Shown here: in pieces, positions 1-7,006 of the stretch
Position numbering within the stretch: position 1 is the first letter of the stretch
How the letters are laid out: every line of letters begins with the position of its first letter
Source: Mycolicibacterium peregrinum
Lineage (GTDB): Bacteria; Actinomycetota; Actinomycetes; Mycobacteriales; Mycobacteriaceae
Assembly: GCF_001665625.1 (NCBI RefSeq)
Contig: NZ_LZSY01000158.1
Span: forward strand, 62,001 to 126,000
Direction of reading: 5' to 3'
Length of the DNA: 64,000 nt
The notes under the pieces: model-generated
Database searches by the model: none
What the model was told of the DNA's origin: nothing
The model's input: only the letters and a program-made list of their open reading frames with translations
Program-made: the position numbers and the translations under genes

Positions 1-41
1 CAGGTCAGCGCGGCCGCCGGGGAGCTGTTTTGCCTGGTCGG

Positions 42-1277
42 TTAATCCAGAAGCCAATCGTTGGGCGCGAACAGCTCGCAGTGCACCCGCTCGTGGGCGA
101 TTCCCCGGTCGCTCAGCTGGGTGCGGACCGCCTCGACGAATCCGGCCCCGCCACACAGGTAGTACGCGGCGTCGGCGGGCAGATCGATCCCGTCGAGCTT
201 GAGCAGTCCGGCGTGCACGCCGGCCGCCCCTCCGGTGACACCGTCCTCGTACCAGAGGTCGAGGCCGGCGCTGGGCAGCGCGTCGATCAGCTCGCGCTGG
301 CGTTCGCGCATCGGTTGGCCGCTGTCGCTGCGGTCGGCGTGCAGGACCCGCACCTGGGTGTCGGGCGCCTCGGCGGCCAGGAACTCCAGGATGCCGACCA
401 TCGGGGTGATCCCGATGCCCGCCGAGACCAGCACCAGAGGTCCGTCAGGTTTGCCGCCGGTGTACAGGTCGCCGAACGGCAGCGTGACGTCCAGCAGGTC
501 GCCGATGCACAGGTTGGCCCGGATCCAGGACGACACCTCGCCGGCGGGCTGGTCTGCGACGGCGTCAACAGGCTTGACCGCAAATGTCAGATCGGTGGAT
601 CCTGGCGCGCCGACGAGGCTGTACTGGCGTAGCTGGCGGGCGCCGTCGGGAAGCGTGACGCCGACCGAGACGTATTGCCCGGCAATGAAGTTGACGGGTT
701 CTGCGGCGCGGACCGTGACCAGCACGGCACCCGAAGGGTCGTCGACGCGGGAGACGACGCGCAAGCGCCGGAAGACGTCACCGGGTGCCACACCGGCACC
801 GGCGTAGAGGTCACGCTCCAGGGCGATCAGGGTGTCGGCCATGATCCAGTAGACGCGGTCCCAGGCCTCGGCCACCTCGGGCGTCACGGTGTCGGCGCCC
901 AGTACCTCGACGATCGCGGCGAAGAGGTTGTCGTGCACGATCGGGTACTGGTCGGCGGTGATGCCCAGCGAGGCGTGCTTGTGGCCGATCCGGGCCAGCA
1001 GCGCCGACGGGTGGGGCAGGTCGGGGTTCACCAGGTGGGTGGCGAACGTGGCGATGGACGCTGCCAGCGCGCGCTGCTGGGCGCCCTGGGCCTGGTTGCC
1101 GCGGTTGAACAGGTTGCGCAGCAGCTCGGGGTGGTTGGCGAACAGCCGGCGGTAGAACTCCGAGGTGATCTCGTCGATGTGCGCGCCGATGAGAGGCAGT
1201 GTCGCGGAGACGATCTCGGCGTGCTTGGGCTCCAGTTCGTCGCGTACCGCAGACGGCTCGGGGCTGGTGACGGTCAT
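42..1277 (-). CDS. hmp: Flavohemoglobin (nitric oxide dioxygenase)
   Basis: A 411-residue protein that oxidises NO to nitrate with O2 and NAD(P)H in the cytoplasm. The N-terminal globin domain (about 1-145) shows the B10 tyrosine region (EFYRRLF), a distal glutamine region (AQQRALAASI) and the proximal histidine in HKHASLGI. A ferredoxin-reductase FAD domain follows (FIAGQYVSV, RQYSLVGAP). The NAD domain has GIGITPM and YLCGGAGF, and the C-terminal CELFAP resembles the conserved end of Hmp proteins. Length is normal for the family. The start ATG overlaps the stop of the upstream nsrR gene by four bases (ATGA), so the two are translated as a unit and Hmp is expected to be under NsrR control. 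Confidence in the family is high; activity is inferred from conserved residues. Confidence 0.96.
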   Translation of the reverse strand: MTVTSPEPSAVRDELEPKHAEIVSATLPLIGAHIDEITSEFYRRLFANHPELLRNLFNRGNQAQGAQQRALAASIATFATHLVNPDLPHPSALLARIGHKHASLGITADQYPIVHDNLFAAIVEVLGADTVTPEVAEAWDRVYWIMADTLIALERDLYAGAGVAPGDVFRRLRVVSRVDDPSGAVLVTVRAAEPVNFIAGQYVSVGVTLPDGARQLRQYSLVGAPGSTDLTFAVKPVDAVADQPAGEVSSWIRANLCIGDLLDVTLPFGDLYTGGKPDGPLVLVSAGIGITPMVGILEFLAAEAPDTQVRVLHADRSDSGQPMRERQRELIDALPSAGLDLWYEDGVTGGAAGVHAGLLKLDGIDLPADAAYYLCGGAGFVEAVRTQLSDRGIAHERVHCELFAPNDWLLD

Positions 1278-1726
1278 CGGGGATTCCTTTCAGGGGTGGT
1301 GAGTTGCAGAACAATCGGTAGGCGGCTGTCAGCCGTCAGGTCTGTGACGGTGTATCGGTCGAGTTCGCGATAGAACGCCTCCTTTGCGTCGGCCAGCACC
1401 CGGCGTAGCCGGCAGGCTGCGATGAGCGGGCATGGGGAGTCCCCGCCGCATTCGATGACCTCGCGGTCCCCTTCGAGTTCGCGCACCAGCCAGCCGATCG
1501 AGGCATTGCGCCCGGCCTCGGTGAGCACCAGTCCCCCGACCCGGCCGCGCCGCGCGTGCACCATGCCGAGCTCGGACAGCTTGGAGACGGCCTTGGCGAC
1601 GTGATGCTCGGAGGCGTTGGCGCCCGAGGCGATGGTGCGGGTGGTGATGCGCCGGTCCTCGGTCTCTCCCGAGGACAGCAGCATCAGCGTGCGCAGTCCT
1701 AGGTCGGTGAACCGGGTGAGGTGCAT
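1274..1726 (-). CDS. nsrR: Rrf2-family NO-sensing repressor NsrR
   Basis: A 150-residue Rrf2 regulator. The N-terminal winged helix reads LTRFTDLGLRTLMLL, with a recognition region near ASEHHVAKAVSKL. Three cysteines in ECGGDSPCPLIAACRL have the Cx5Cx5C spacing of actinobacterial NsrR, which holds a [4Fe-4S] cluster that reacts with NO; that chemistry is family knowledge. It is the first gene of a two-gene operon with hmp (4-base overlap), the classical partner. A -10-like TAGCGT box ends 7 nt before the ATG, which points to a leaderless mRNA, and an inverted repeat overlaps the promoter, suggesting autoregulation. Confidence 0.93.
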   Translation of the reverse strand: MHLTRFTDLGLRTLMLLSSGETEDRRITTRTIASGANASEHHVAKAVSKLSELGMVHARRGRVGGLVLTEAGRNASIGWLVRELEGDREVIECGGDSPCPLIAACRLRRVLADAKEAFYRELDRYTVTDLTADSRLPIVLQLTTPERNPR

Positions 1727-1733
1727 ACCGATG

Positions 1734-1761
1734 ACGCTAGTAATTCCGCATTTTTGATGCG
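1734..1761 (-). promoter_or_regulatory. nsrR-hmp promoter with candidate NsrR operator
   Basis: On the minus strand TAGCGT (1739 to 1734) fits the mycobacterial TANNNT -10 and ends 7 nt before the nsrR ATG. Just upstream is the palindrome CGCAT-5 nt-ATGCG (1747-1761), AT-rich in the centre, where a repressor would block RNA polymerase. The half-site GATGC/GCATC resembles known NsrR boxes. Location and symmetry are seen; binding is inferred. Confidence 0.5.
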
Positions 1762-1848
1762 AGTTTTATCGGTGTGGGTTCAAACACGTCATGACGTGCG
1801 GTTTTTGGACCTGCAGGGATGCGCGAAGAAGGCGACGCGGGGCACCAA

Positions 1849-1854
1849 TACGCT
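1849..1854 (+). promoter_or_regulatory. -10 box for a leaderless start at 1861
   Basis: TACGCT fits TANNNT and ends 6 nt before the ATG at 1861. This spacing gives a transcript that begins at or near the start codon, and supports 1861 over an in-frame ATG at 1819. Confidence 0.45.
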
Positions 1855-1860
1855 GAACGC

Positions 1861-2586
1861 ATGTCCGAGCCCAACGCCCAAGACCGCTTGTACTTCCGGC
1901 AGTTGCTGTCGGGCCGCGACTACGCGGCCGGCGACCCGATCGCCCAGCAGATGCGCAACTTCTCGTATCTGATCGGGGACCGCGAGACGGGCGACGCGGT
2001 CGTGGTCGACCCGGCCTACGCGGCCAACGATCTCGTCGACGCGCTCGAGGCCGACGACATGCGCCTCTCCGGCGTGCTCGTCACCCATCACCACCCGGAC
2101 CACGTCGGCGGCACGATGGCGGGCTTCACCCTCAAGGGCCTCGCCGAACTGCTGGAACGCCAAAGTGTGCCGGTCCACGTCAACTCCCACGAGGCCGACT
2201 GGGTCTCCCAGGTCACCGGGATCGCACCGAGTGAGCTGACCTCGCACGTCCACGGCGACAAGGTTTCGGTCGGCGCGGTGGAGATCGAGCTACTCCATAC
2301 TCCCGGCCATACGCCGGGCAGCCAGTGCTTCCTGGTGGACGGCCGGCTGGTCGCCGGGGACACGTTGTTCCTCGACGGATGCGGTCGCACCGACTTTCCC
2401 GGCGGCAATGTCGACGACATGTTCCGCAGCCTGCAGGCGCTGGCCCAGCTGTCCGGAGACCCGACCGTCTTCCCGGGGCACTGGTACTCGGAAGAACCGA
2501 GCGCCCCGCTCGATGAGGTCAAACGCAGCAACTACGTGTATCGCGCGTCAAACCTCGACCAATGGCGCATGTTGATGGGCGGCTGA
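1861..2586 (+). CDS. Metallo-beta-lactamase-fold hydrolase, glyoxalase II-like
   Basis: A 241-residue hydrolase of the hydroxyacylglutathione-hydrolase type. It shows the dinuclear metal motif HHHPDH, then HTPGHTPGSQCF, AGDTLF with the bridging aspartate, and the last histidine in FPGHW. Family members hydrolyse thioesters, including glutathione or mycothiol adducts; the substrate here is unknown. By size and position upstream of an EchA/RecBCD block it looks like the ortholog of M. tuberculosis Rv0634c (from memory). It is divergent from nsrR, so the two promoters share about 130 bp. An in-frame ATG at 1819 would add 14 residues but lacks ribosome-site or -10 support. Confidence 0.88.
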   Translation: MSEPNAQDRLYFRQLLSGRDYAAGDPIAQQMRNFSYLIGDRETGDAVVVDPAYAANDLVDALEADDMRLSGVLVTHHHPDHVGGTMAGFTLKGLAELLERQSVPVHVNSHEADWVSQVTGIAPSELTSHVHGDKVSVGAVEIELLHTPGHTPGSQCFLVDGRLVAGDTLFLDGCGRTDFPGGNVDDMFRSLQALAQLSGDPTVFPGHWYSEEPSAPLDEVKRSNYVYRASNLDQWRMLMGG

Positions 2587-2622
2587 TGAATCGTTTCAGT
2601 GCGGCCAAGTACGGAATCCACT

Positions 2623-2652
2623 GAATTAACGATCACGAAACGGGGCAAACCC
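2623..2652 (+). pseudogene. Possible relic of a Phd/YefM-type antitoxin
   Basis: The reading ELTITKRGKP is encoded in this noncoding gap. It matches the well-known core of Phd/YefM/VapB-type antitoxins (ELTITKRGKPVARL type). No start, SD or N-terminal domain is visible upstream, and similarity fades after the proline. It is only ten residues long and could be chance, but it lies where the conserved gene order is interrupted. The rest of the 2587-2826 gap holds nothing recognisable. Confidence 0.25.
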
Positions 2653-2826
2653 GCCCTGCGACGGTCCTCCTGCCACGGATTTCGTTGCCCAAGCAGTTGC
2701 AACGGGAACTACGTACCGTTCTGCGCGATTCGAGTAGTGCAATACTCAGGACATCAGTCCGCAGACCCGGCAAAGTACTAGTCAGCATCAGTTGAGCAGT
2801 AGTTGACAGTCCCGCCGGGGGTCGCC

Positions 2827-3816
2827 GTGAAGAACATCGTGCTGTGCTTCGACCACACAGATGAACATTCCGGGTTCCGTGACGCGTCGAATACCGAGAT
2901 GCTGTTTCGGTTGCTGGACGGCACCGATCAGTTGACCTGGTATCACAGCGGCACAGCCACACGACAAGCCAGACGGATCGCGCCGGGCCGCCGGGGCGAC
3001 CCGGCCAGCGAAGCCCGGGCCGCCATCGCCGAGGCCTATCACTTCCTCGGCGACGCGTGGGATCCCGGAGACCAGATCTTCGTGTTCGGCGGCGGCGAGG
3101 GCGGGCATCGCGCCGGTGAACTCGCCACCCTGCTCGGCACGGTCGGCTTGTTGCCGGCTCATTCCGATGACGTACTCGACTACGCGCTCGCCACCTATGT
3201 GCTGCCGCGCACGGCGCGCACGCCCCAGGACTGGCGACAGATCAGGGTGTTGGCGGCGCAGTTGTTCGGTGACCGCGATCCGGCCGTGCCCGTGCGGTTC
3301 GTCGGGCTGTGGAATGCCACGGCCACGCCCGGAACCAAGCGCCACATGGGCCCGCTGCCGACAGTTGAGTCCGGTCGGCACGCGGTGGCGGTCGACGGCG
3401 GTCGCCGGACAATGCGGTACTGCGAGAGCCTTGACGAGGTCTGGTTCCGGGGAACTCGCGACGACCTCATCGGCGGCACCGGAGCATGCTGGCCGCTGGC
3501 CGACATCGCCCTGGACTGGATGTTGGACGGAGCCATCGGAGCGGGGCTGCGAGTTCACGACCACAGCGCCTGCCCCACCGATCTCGACGCGCTGGCCGGG
3601 ACCGCGCCGGCGATCGGCCGGTGCCGGGCGCCGCTGGACGCCAAGGTGCACGCCAGTGTCGAGGTGTATCTGCGCTCGCACCCGCACTATTGGCGGCGAT
3701 TGCCCGCGCGCATCGAATGGACCGATATCGAGTGGCTGGCGCGTGGCGAGAGGTTGGTCCACACGCCGGTGACCGTGCCGGTGCAGCGCGACATCCTCAC
3801 TGCCGTCGCCTCGTGA
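2827..3816 (+). CDS. Divergent DUF2235 (Tle1-like fold) protein, nucleophile missing
   Basis: About 329 residues resembling DUF2235, the alpha/beta-hydrolase domain that includes type VI phospholipase effectors. Matching landmarks are the N-terminal NIVLCFDHT (usually LVVCCDGTW), FVFGGGEGGHRA where the family has FGFSRGAYTAR, VGLWNATATPG (usually GVWDTV), and VWFRGTRDDLIGG (usually VWFPGVHSDVGGG). At the nucleophile elbow the serine is replaced by glycine, so it is probably not a serine hydrolase. I chose the GTG at 2827 because it begins directly at the conserved strand and has a GGGGG run about 6 nt upstream; a TTG at 2803 is possible. It sits between two genes that I recall as adjacent in M. 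tuberculosis, so it looks inserted. Confidence 0.6.
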   Translation: MKNIVLCFDHTDEHSGFRDASNTEMLFRLLDGTDQLTWYHSGTATRQARRIAPGRRGDPASEARAAIAEAYHFLGDAWDPGDQIFVFGGGEGGHRAGELATLLGTVGLLPAHSDDVLDYALATYVLPRTARTPQDWRQIRVLAAQLFGDRDPAVPVRFVGLWNATATPGTKRHMGPLPTVESGRHAVAVDGGRRTMRYCESLDEVWFRGTRDDLIGGTGACWPLADIALDWMLDGAIGAGLRVHDHSACPTDLDALAGTAPAIGRCRAPLDAKVHASVEVYLRSHPHYWRRLPARIEWTDIEWLARGERLVHTPVTVPVQRDILTAVAS

Positions 3817-3888
3817 GGACGCTGGTTTGACCGAAGTTTGCTGAGCCGGACCGCTGCCCAGGGTGAATGTCCGTGATATACCCACTTG

Positions 3889-4734
3889 GTGGGGATCATC
3901 GATTCAGTCACGGACCGGGGGCGTGAGTTGGCTAGTTTCGAACCGGGTGCATGGACTGCACTCGCAGCATGGGTGGCGATCGTCGTCATCGTCGTCGCGT
4001 TGATCTATGCGTGGCGGCAGTATCTGAAGGCCAGGGATCGGCGCGCCGAGCTGACCCAGCCGAACGTGTCGATGTTCATGGAGCCGAGCAGCGCCGATTG
4101 GCACCTGGTGGAGCTGGTCGTCCGCAACTACGGCCAGCGCCCGGCGTACGGGTTGCGCTTCGAGTTCGCGAACCCTCCCACGGTCGGCAAGTACGAGAGC
4201 TCGTATGACGACAACTTCGTCGACATCGTGCCGTTGAACCTGCCCGCCGAGATCCCGTATCTGGCGCCGTCGCAGGAGTGGCGCATCGTGTGGGATTCGG
4301 CGCTGGACCGCAAGCAGCTCGGTGAGGCGATCGCCTCCCGCTTCGACGGGGCGGTCACCTATTACGACGAGCCGGGCTCAGCCGGCAAGCCCAGTGGCCG
4401 CAAGCTGCGCAACACCGCGGTGCTGGATTGGGCGACATTGCCGCCGGTGGACCGCATGGAACTGCTGACCACCCACGATCAGGCCCGGCGGGAGAAGCAG
4501 AAGCTGGAGTTGTTGCGCGGCGTGCTGACGTATTTCCAGTACGCAGCCAAGGAGACGGACGAGCAGAAGCTGCGTTCGGAGATCAACCGCATCAACGCCA
4601 TGGGCGCCGAGATGCGCTCCCGCTGGCGCGATCGCTACGAGGCCGGCGACGACGACGATGATTACGACGATGACGATCCCGAGACCGATCTGATCAAGCC
4701 GGCGACGACCTCCGGCAGGCGTCACCGGGCCTGA
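3889..4734 (+). CDS. Single-pass membrane protein of unknown function (Rv0633c-like)
   Basis: About 281 residues. A short N-terminus is followed by one transmembrane helix at about 22-42 (LAAWVAIVVIVVALIYAW). A cytoplasmic or periplasmic domain follows, with a charged helical region near 200-250. The tail has a strongly acidic run of about twelve Asp/Asp-like residues (4645-4680) and ends in basic residues. Length and position just before an EchA3-like gene match M. tuberculosis Rv0633c from memory. No known domain was recognised. The GTG at 3889 is taken as the start; a TTG one codon earlier is equally possible. An acidic tail at the end of a membrane protein suggests binding of a basic partner or cations, which is inference. 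Confidence 0.72.
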   Translation: MGIIDSVTDRGRELASFEPGAWTALAAWVAIVVIVVALIYAWRQYLKARDRRAELTQPNVSMFMEPSSADWHLVELVVRNYGQRPAYGLRFEFANPPTVGKYESSYDDNFVDIVPLNLPAEIPYLAPSQEWRIVWDSALDRKQLGEAIASRFDGAVTYYDEPGSAGKPSGRKLRNTAVLDWATLPPVDRMELLTTHDQARREKQKLELLRGVLTYFQYAAKETDEQKLRSEINRINAMGAEMRSRWRDRYEAGDDDDDYDDDDPETDLIKPATTSGRRHRA

Positions 4735-4744
4735 ACCCACTCGC

Positions 4745-4750
4745 TAGCAT
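4745..4750 (+). promoter_or_regulatory. -10 box for leaderless echA
   Basis: TAGCAT fits TANNNT and ends 7 nt before the ATG at 4758. No Shine-Dalgarno sequence is present, so a leaderless transcript is likely. Confidence 0.5.
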
Positions 4751-4757
4751 CAGTGCG

Positions 4758-5468
4758 ATGAGCAGCCTGGTGAGCTACGAGCTCAACGATGCCGTGGCCA
4801 CGATCACGATGGACGACGGCAAGGTCAACGCACTGTCGCCTGCGATGCAGGCCGAGATCAACGCGGCGCTGGATCAGGCCGCCGCCGGCGCGGCTGCCGG
4901 CGAGGTGAAAGCCGTGGTGCTGGCGGGCAATTCGAAGGTGTTCAGCGGCGGATTCGACCTGAGCGTGTTCTCGTCGGGCGACGTGGCCGCGACCCTGGGC
5001 ATGCTCGCCGGTGGTTTCGAGTTGTCGGTGCGGTGCCTGAGTTTCCCGGTGCCGGTGATCATGGCCGCCACCGGTCACGCCATCGCGATGGGCTCGTTCC
5101 TGCTGCTGTCCGGTGATCATCGGGTCGGCGCGGTGACATCACGGTGCCAGGCCAACGAGGTCAAGATCGGGATGACGCTGCCGATCGCGGCCATCGAGAT
5201 CATGCGCATGCGGCTGACCCGCGCGGCGTTTCAGCGCGGGATCGCCATGGCGGCGGTGTTCACCGGTGACGCGGCCATCGCGGGCGGCTGGCTCGACGAG
5301 GTCGTCGAGGCCGACGCGGTGCTGTCCCGCGCACAGCAGGTGGCAGCCGAGGCCGCAGCGACCCTGCACACCGGCGCGCACGTGGCCAGCAAGCTCAAGG
5401 CCCGCGCCGAGGCCCTGACCGCGATTCGCGCTGGAATCGACGGCCTGGCACAGGAATTCGCGGGCTAG
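4758..5468 (+). CDS. echA3: Enoyl-CoA hydratase/isomerase family protein (EchA3-like)
   Basis: A 236-residue crotonase-fold enzyme acting on acyl-CoA thioesters. Seen are MDDGKVNALSPAM, the first oxyanion-hole segment FSGGFDL, and the second GHAIAMGSFLLLSGDHRVG. At the usual first catalytic glutamate (GGGCE in hydratases) there is a phenylalanine (AMGSF), whereas the second glutamate is present in ANEVKIG. It therefore carries one of the two hydratase glutamates, as in isomerase- or hydrolase-type crotonases, and ordinary hydration should not be assumed. It closely follows the pattern of mycobacterial EchA3, which also lies beside recC in M. tuberculosis (from memory). It is transcribed in the same direction as the preceding gene, with its own putative leaderless promoter. 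Confidence 0.88.
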   Translation: MSSLVSYELNDAVATITMDDGKVNALSPAMQAEINAALDQAAAGAAAGEVKAVVLAGNSKVFSGGFDLSVFSSGDVAATLGMLAGGFELSVRCLSFPVPVIMAATGHAIAMGSFLLLSGDHRVGAVTSRCQANEVKIGMTLPIAAIEIMRMRLTRAAFQRGIAMAAVFTGDAAIAGGWLDEVVEADAVLSRAQQVAAEAAATLHTGAHVASKLKARAEALTAIRAGIDGLAQEFAG

Positions 5469-5490
5469 CACGCTGGCGCCAGGGCCATCC

Positions 5491-5556
5491 GCTCACGTAT
5501 GAAGCGCTGTGGCGATTCAGCGGCCGTTTTGCCGCCACAGCGCTACGCACGCGAGG
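5491..5556 (+). repeat. Flanking direct repeat, copy 1, with a perfect stem-loop
   Basis: By eye, about 53 of 66 bases match the copy at 6411, in the same orientation. It contains AGCGCTGTGGCG (5503-5514) and its exact reverse complement (5533-5544), a 12-bp stem with an 18-nt loop. The right arm covers the stop codon of the AbiEi/DUF559 gene, so it may also act as that gene's terminator, though no U-tract is visible. Confidence 0.7.
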
Positions 5557-6382
5557 CCCAAGCTTTGGCGATCCGGCCCAGAACGCTGGCCTCGCCCTCA
5601 CGGGACGTGACCCGGATGACGGTCCACCCCATCTCGACCATCGCGTCGACCCGCATGATGTCTTTACGAATCTGCTCGGGATCGGAGTGATGAACGCCTT
5701 CGTATTCCAGGGCAATCCTCACCTCCGGCCAGGCCAGATCAACCTCACCGATCAGCGCGCCGTACTCGTTGTAGATCGGGTATTGCGTTTGCGGCCGTGG
5801 CCAGCCCGCGCGAATCACCAGTAGCCGCAACCATGTTTCCTGCGGCGACTCCGCCCCAGGGTCTACCAGCGCGACGATCGCGCGAGCTTGCTTGACGCCT
5901 TTCCGGCCAGCGTGGCGTTCGATTGCCAGTTCGATGTCGGCCACGTTCAAGCGGGTGGCCCTCGCCAGTGCGTCGATCGCAGCGACAGCCGTGCCTTCGG
6001 GGAACTTGCAGGCCAGATCAACCGCGGTGCGGACCGGCGTGGTGAGGCGGATATCGCCGATCGAACAGATCTCGTCGTCATCGATCGTGTCTGCCCAGGT
6101 GACAATTCCTCGGGTCGGCCTGCGATTGTTGTTGTCTATGACGTAGGCCGGCAGGCTCGCGTCGATCCAACGAGCTCCATGAAACGCCGACGCGGAGTAT
6201 CCGGCCAGGACTCCGTGGCCCCGTGACCGCAACCAGCAGGCCCGTGCGCGTAGTAGCGCGGTCGGTCTGGCGTCCCTAGCGACGTAGATGTCGCGATGGA
6301 TGGCTCTGAATCGGGTTCGCAGTTCATGCCGCGTCAATGCTCCTGAGGCCAGCGCTTGGCTTCCGACGAATGGATCCCCCAT
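5543..6382 (-). CDS. AbiEi-like N-terminus fused to a DUF559 endonuclease-like domain
   Basis: A 279-residue protein. Residues about 1-60 (ALTRHELRTRFRAIHRDIYV) resemble the winged-helix start of type IV AbiEi antitoxins. The C-terminal part (about 185-275) is DUF559/Vsr-like, with GEVDLAWPEVRIALEYEG giving the Asp and Glu of a restriction-endonuclease fold. Such proteins are common multi-copy genes in mycobacteria; their job is unknown, and toxin-antitoxin, repair and mobile-element roles have all been suggested. No toxin partner is adjacent. The gene is bracketed by two 66-bp direct repeats, one overlapping its last codons and one 28 bp upstream of its start, so gene and repeats look like one transferable unit. 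Confidence 0.8.
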   Translation of the reverse strand: MGDPFVGSQALASGALTRHELRTRFRAIHRDIYVARDARPTALLRARACWLRSRGHGVLAGYSASAFHGARWIDASLPAYVIDNNNRRPTRGIVTWADTIDDDEICSIGDIRLTTPVRTAVDLACKFPEGTAVAAIDALARATRLNVADIELAIERHAGRKGVKQARAIVALVDPGAESPQETWLRLLVIRAGWPRPQTQYPIYNEYGALIGEVDLAWPEVRIALEYEGVHHSDPEQIRKDIMRVDAMVEMGWTVIRVTSREGEASVLGRIAKAWASRA

Positions 6383-6410
6383 GGGCGGAGTCTGCCGAGC
6401 CCTCCCGACA

Positions 6411-6476
6411 GCTCACGTATGAAGCGCTGCGGCGATTTTCCGGCCCACTTCCCACCACAACGCTACACACGCGGAG
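6411..6476 (+). repeat. Flanking direct repeat, copy 2, degenerate stem-loop
   Basis: Begins with the same 19 bases as the copy at 5491 (GCTCACGTATGAAGCGCTG) and ends with a similar CGCTACxCACGCG block. The stem is imperfect here (C-A mismatches), unlike copy 1. It lies between the start of the AbiEi/DUF559 gene and the divergent marR promoter. Confidence 0.68.
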
Positions 6477-6528
6477 CCGCTCGCCAACCGACGCCAGTTC
6501 GCTCATCGACATTCGCTCCAAATATATC

Positions 6529-6545
6529 TATGTGCTATGCACATA
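6529..6545 (+). promoter_or_regulatory. Candidate MarR operator over a leaderless start
   Basis: TATGTGC-TAT-GCACATA is a perfect 7-3-7 palindrome ending 2 nt before the GTG at 6548, in an AT-rich patch containing TATGCA as a possible -10. The position is ideal for autorepression of the marR-MFS operon. Confidence 0.6.
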
Positions 6546-6547
6546 TA

Positions 6548-7006
6548 GTGCCCCGCTACAACCAACTCGATGAGCTTCTGGTGCGCATCCACATCGTCCG
6601 GCAGCGCCCCGGTTGGCGGCGCCGGCTGATCGACGCGTCGGGCAGCGTGCCGTCCTTGTCGACACTGCGGGTGCTCCGTGCCGTCGAGCAGCGGGAGAAG
6701 GCCGGGCAGAGCGCCTCGGTCGGCGAGGTCGCCGAATACATGGCCGTCGAGCACTCCACCGCCAGCCGCACCGTCGCCAATGTCGTCACCGCGGGCCTGC
6801 TCACCAAGACCCAAGACGCCGACGATCAGCGCCGCTGCGTCCTCACGCTCACCGAAGACGGCCGCAAGGCCCTGGCCGACGTCACCGAACGGCGCCGCGA
6901 GATGGTCGCCGAAACCGTGGCCGAATGGTCCGAGTCCGACGTCGACAAACTCGTCGACCTGTTAGAGCAGCTGGTCACCGATTTCGAGCGGGGAGTGAGC
7001 TCGTGA
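6548..7006 (+). CDS. MarR-family transcriptional regulator
   Basis: 152 residues with a winged helix. The helix-turn-helix region is SVGEVAEYMAVEHSTASRTVANVVTAGLL, read as two helices across about 65-93, and the wing is DQRRCVLTLTEDGRKAL. Helices at both ends should form the dimer interface. The GTG at 6548 gives the usual MarR length; an in-frame ATG at 6530 lies inside the operator and is less likely. The stop overlaps the start of the downstream exporter (GTGA). The likely role is repression of its own operon until a small-molecule ligand, perhaps the exporter's substrate, binds; the ligand is unknown. Confidence 0.88.
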   Translation: MPRYNQLDELLVRIHIVRQRPGWRRRLIDASGSVPSLSTLRVLRAVEQREKAGQSASVGEVAEYMAVEHSTASRTVANVVTAGLLTKTQDADDQRRCVLTLTEDGRKALADVTERRREMVAETVAEWSESDVDKLVDLLEQLVTDFERGVSS

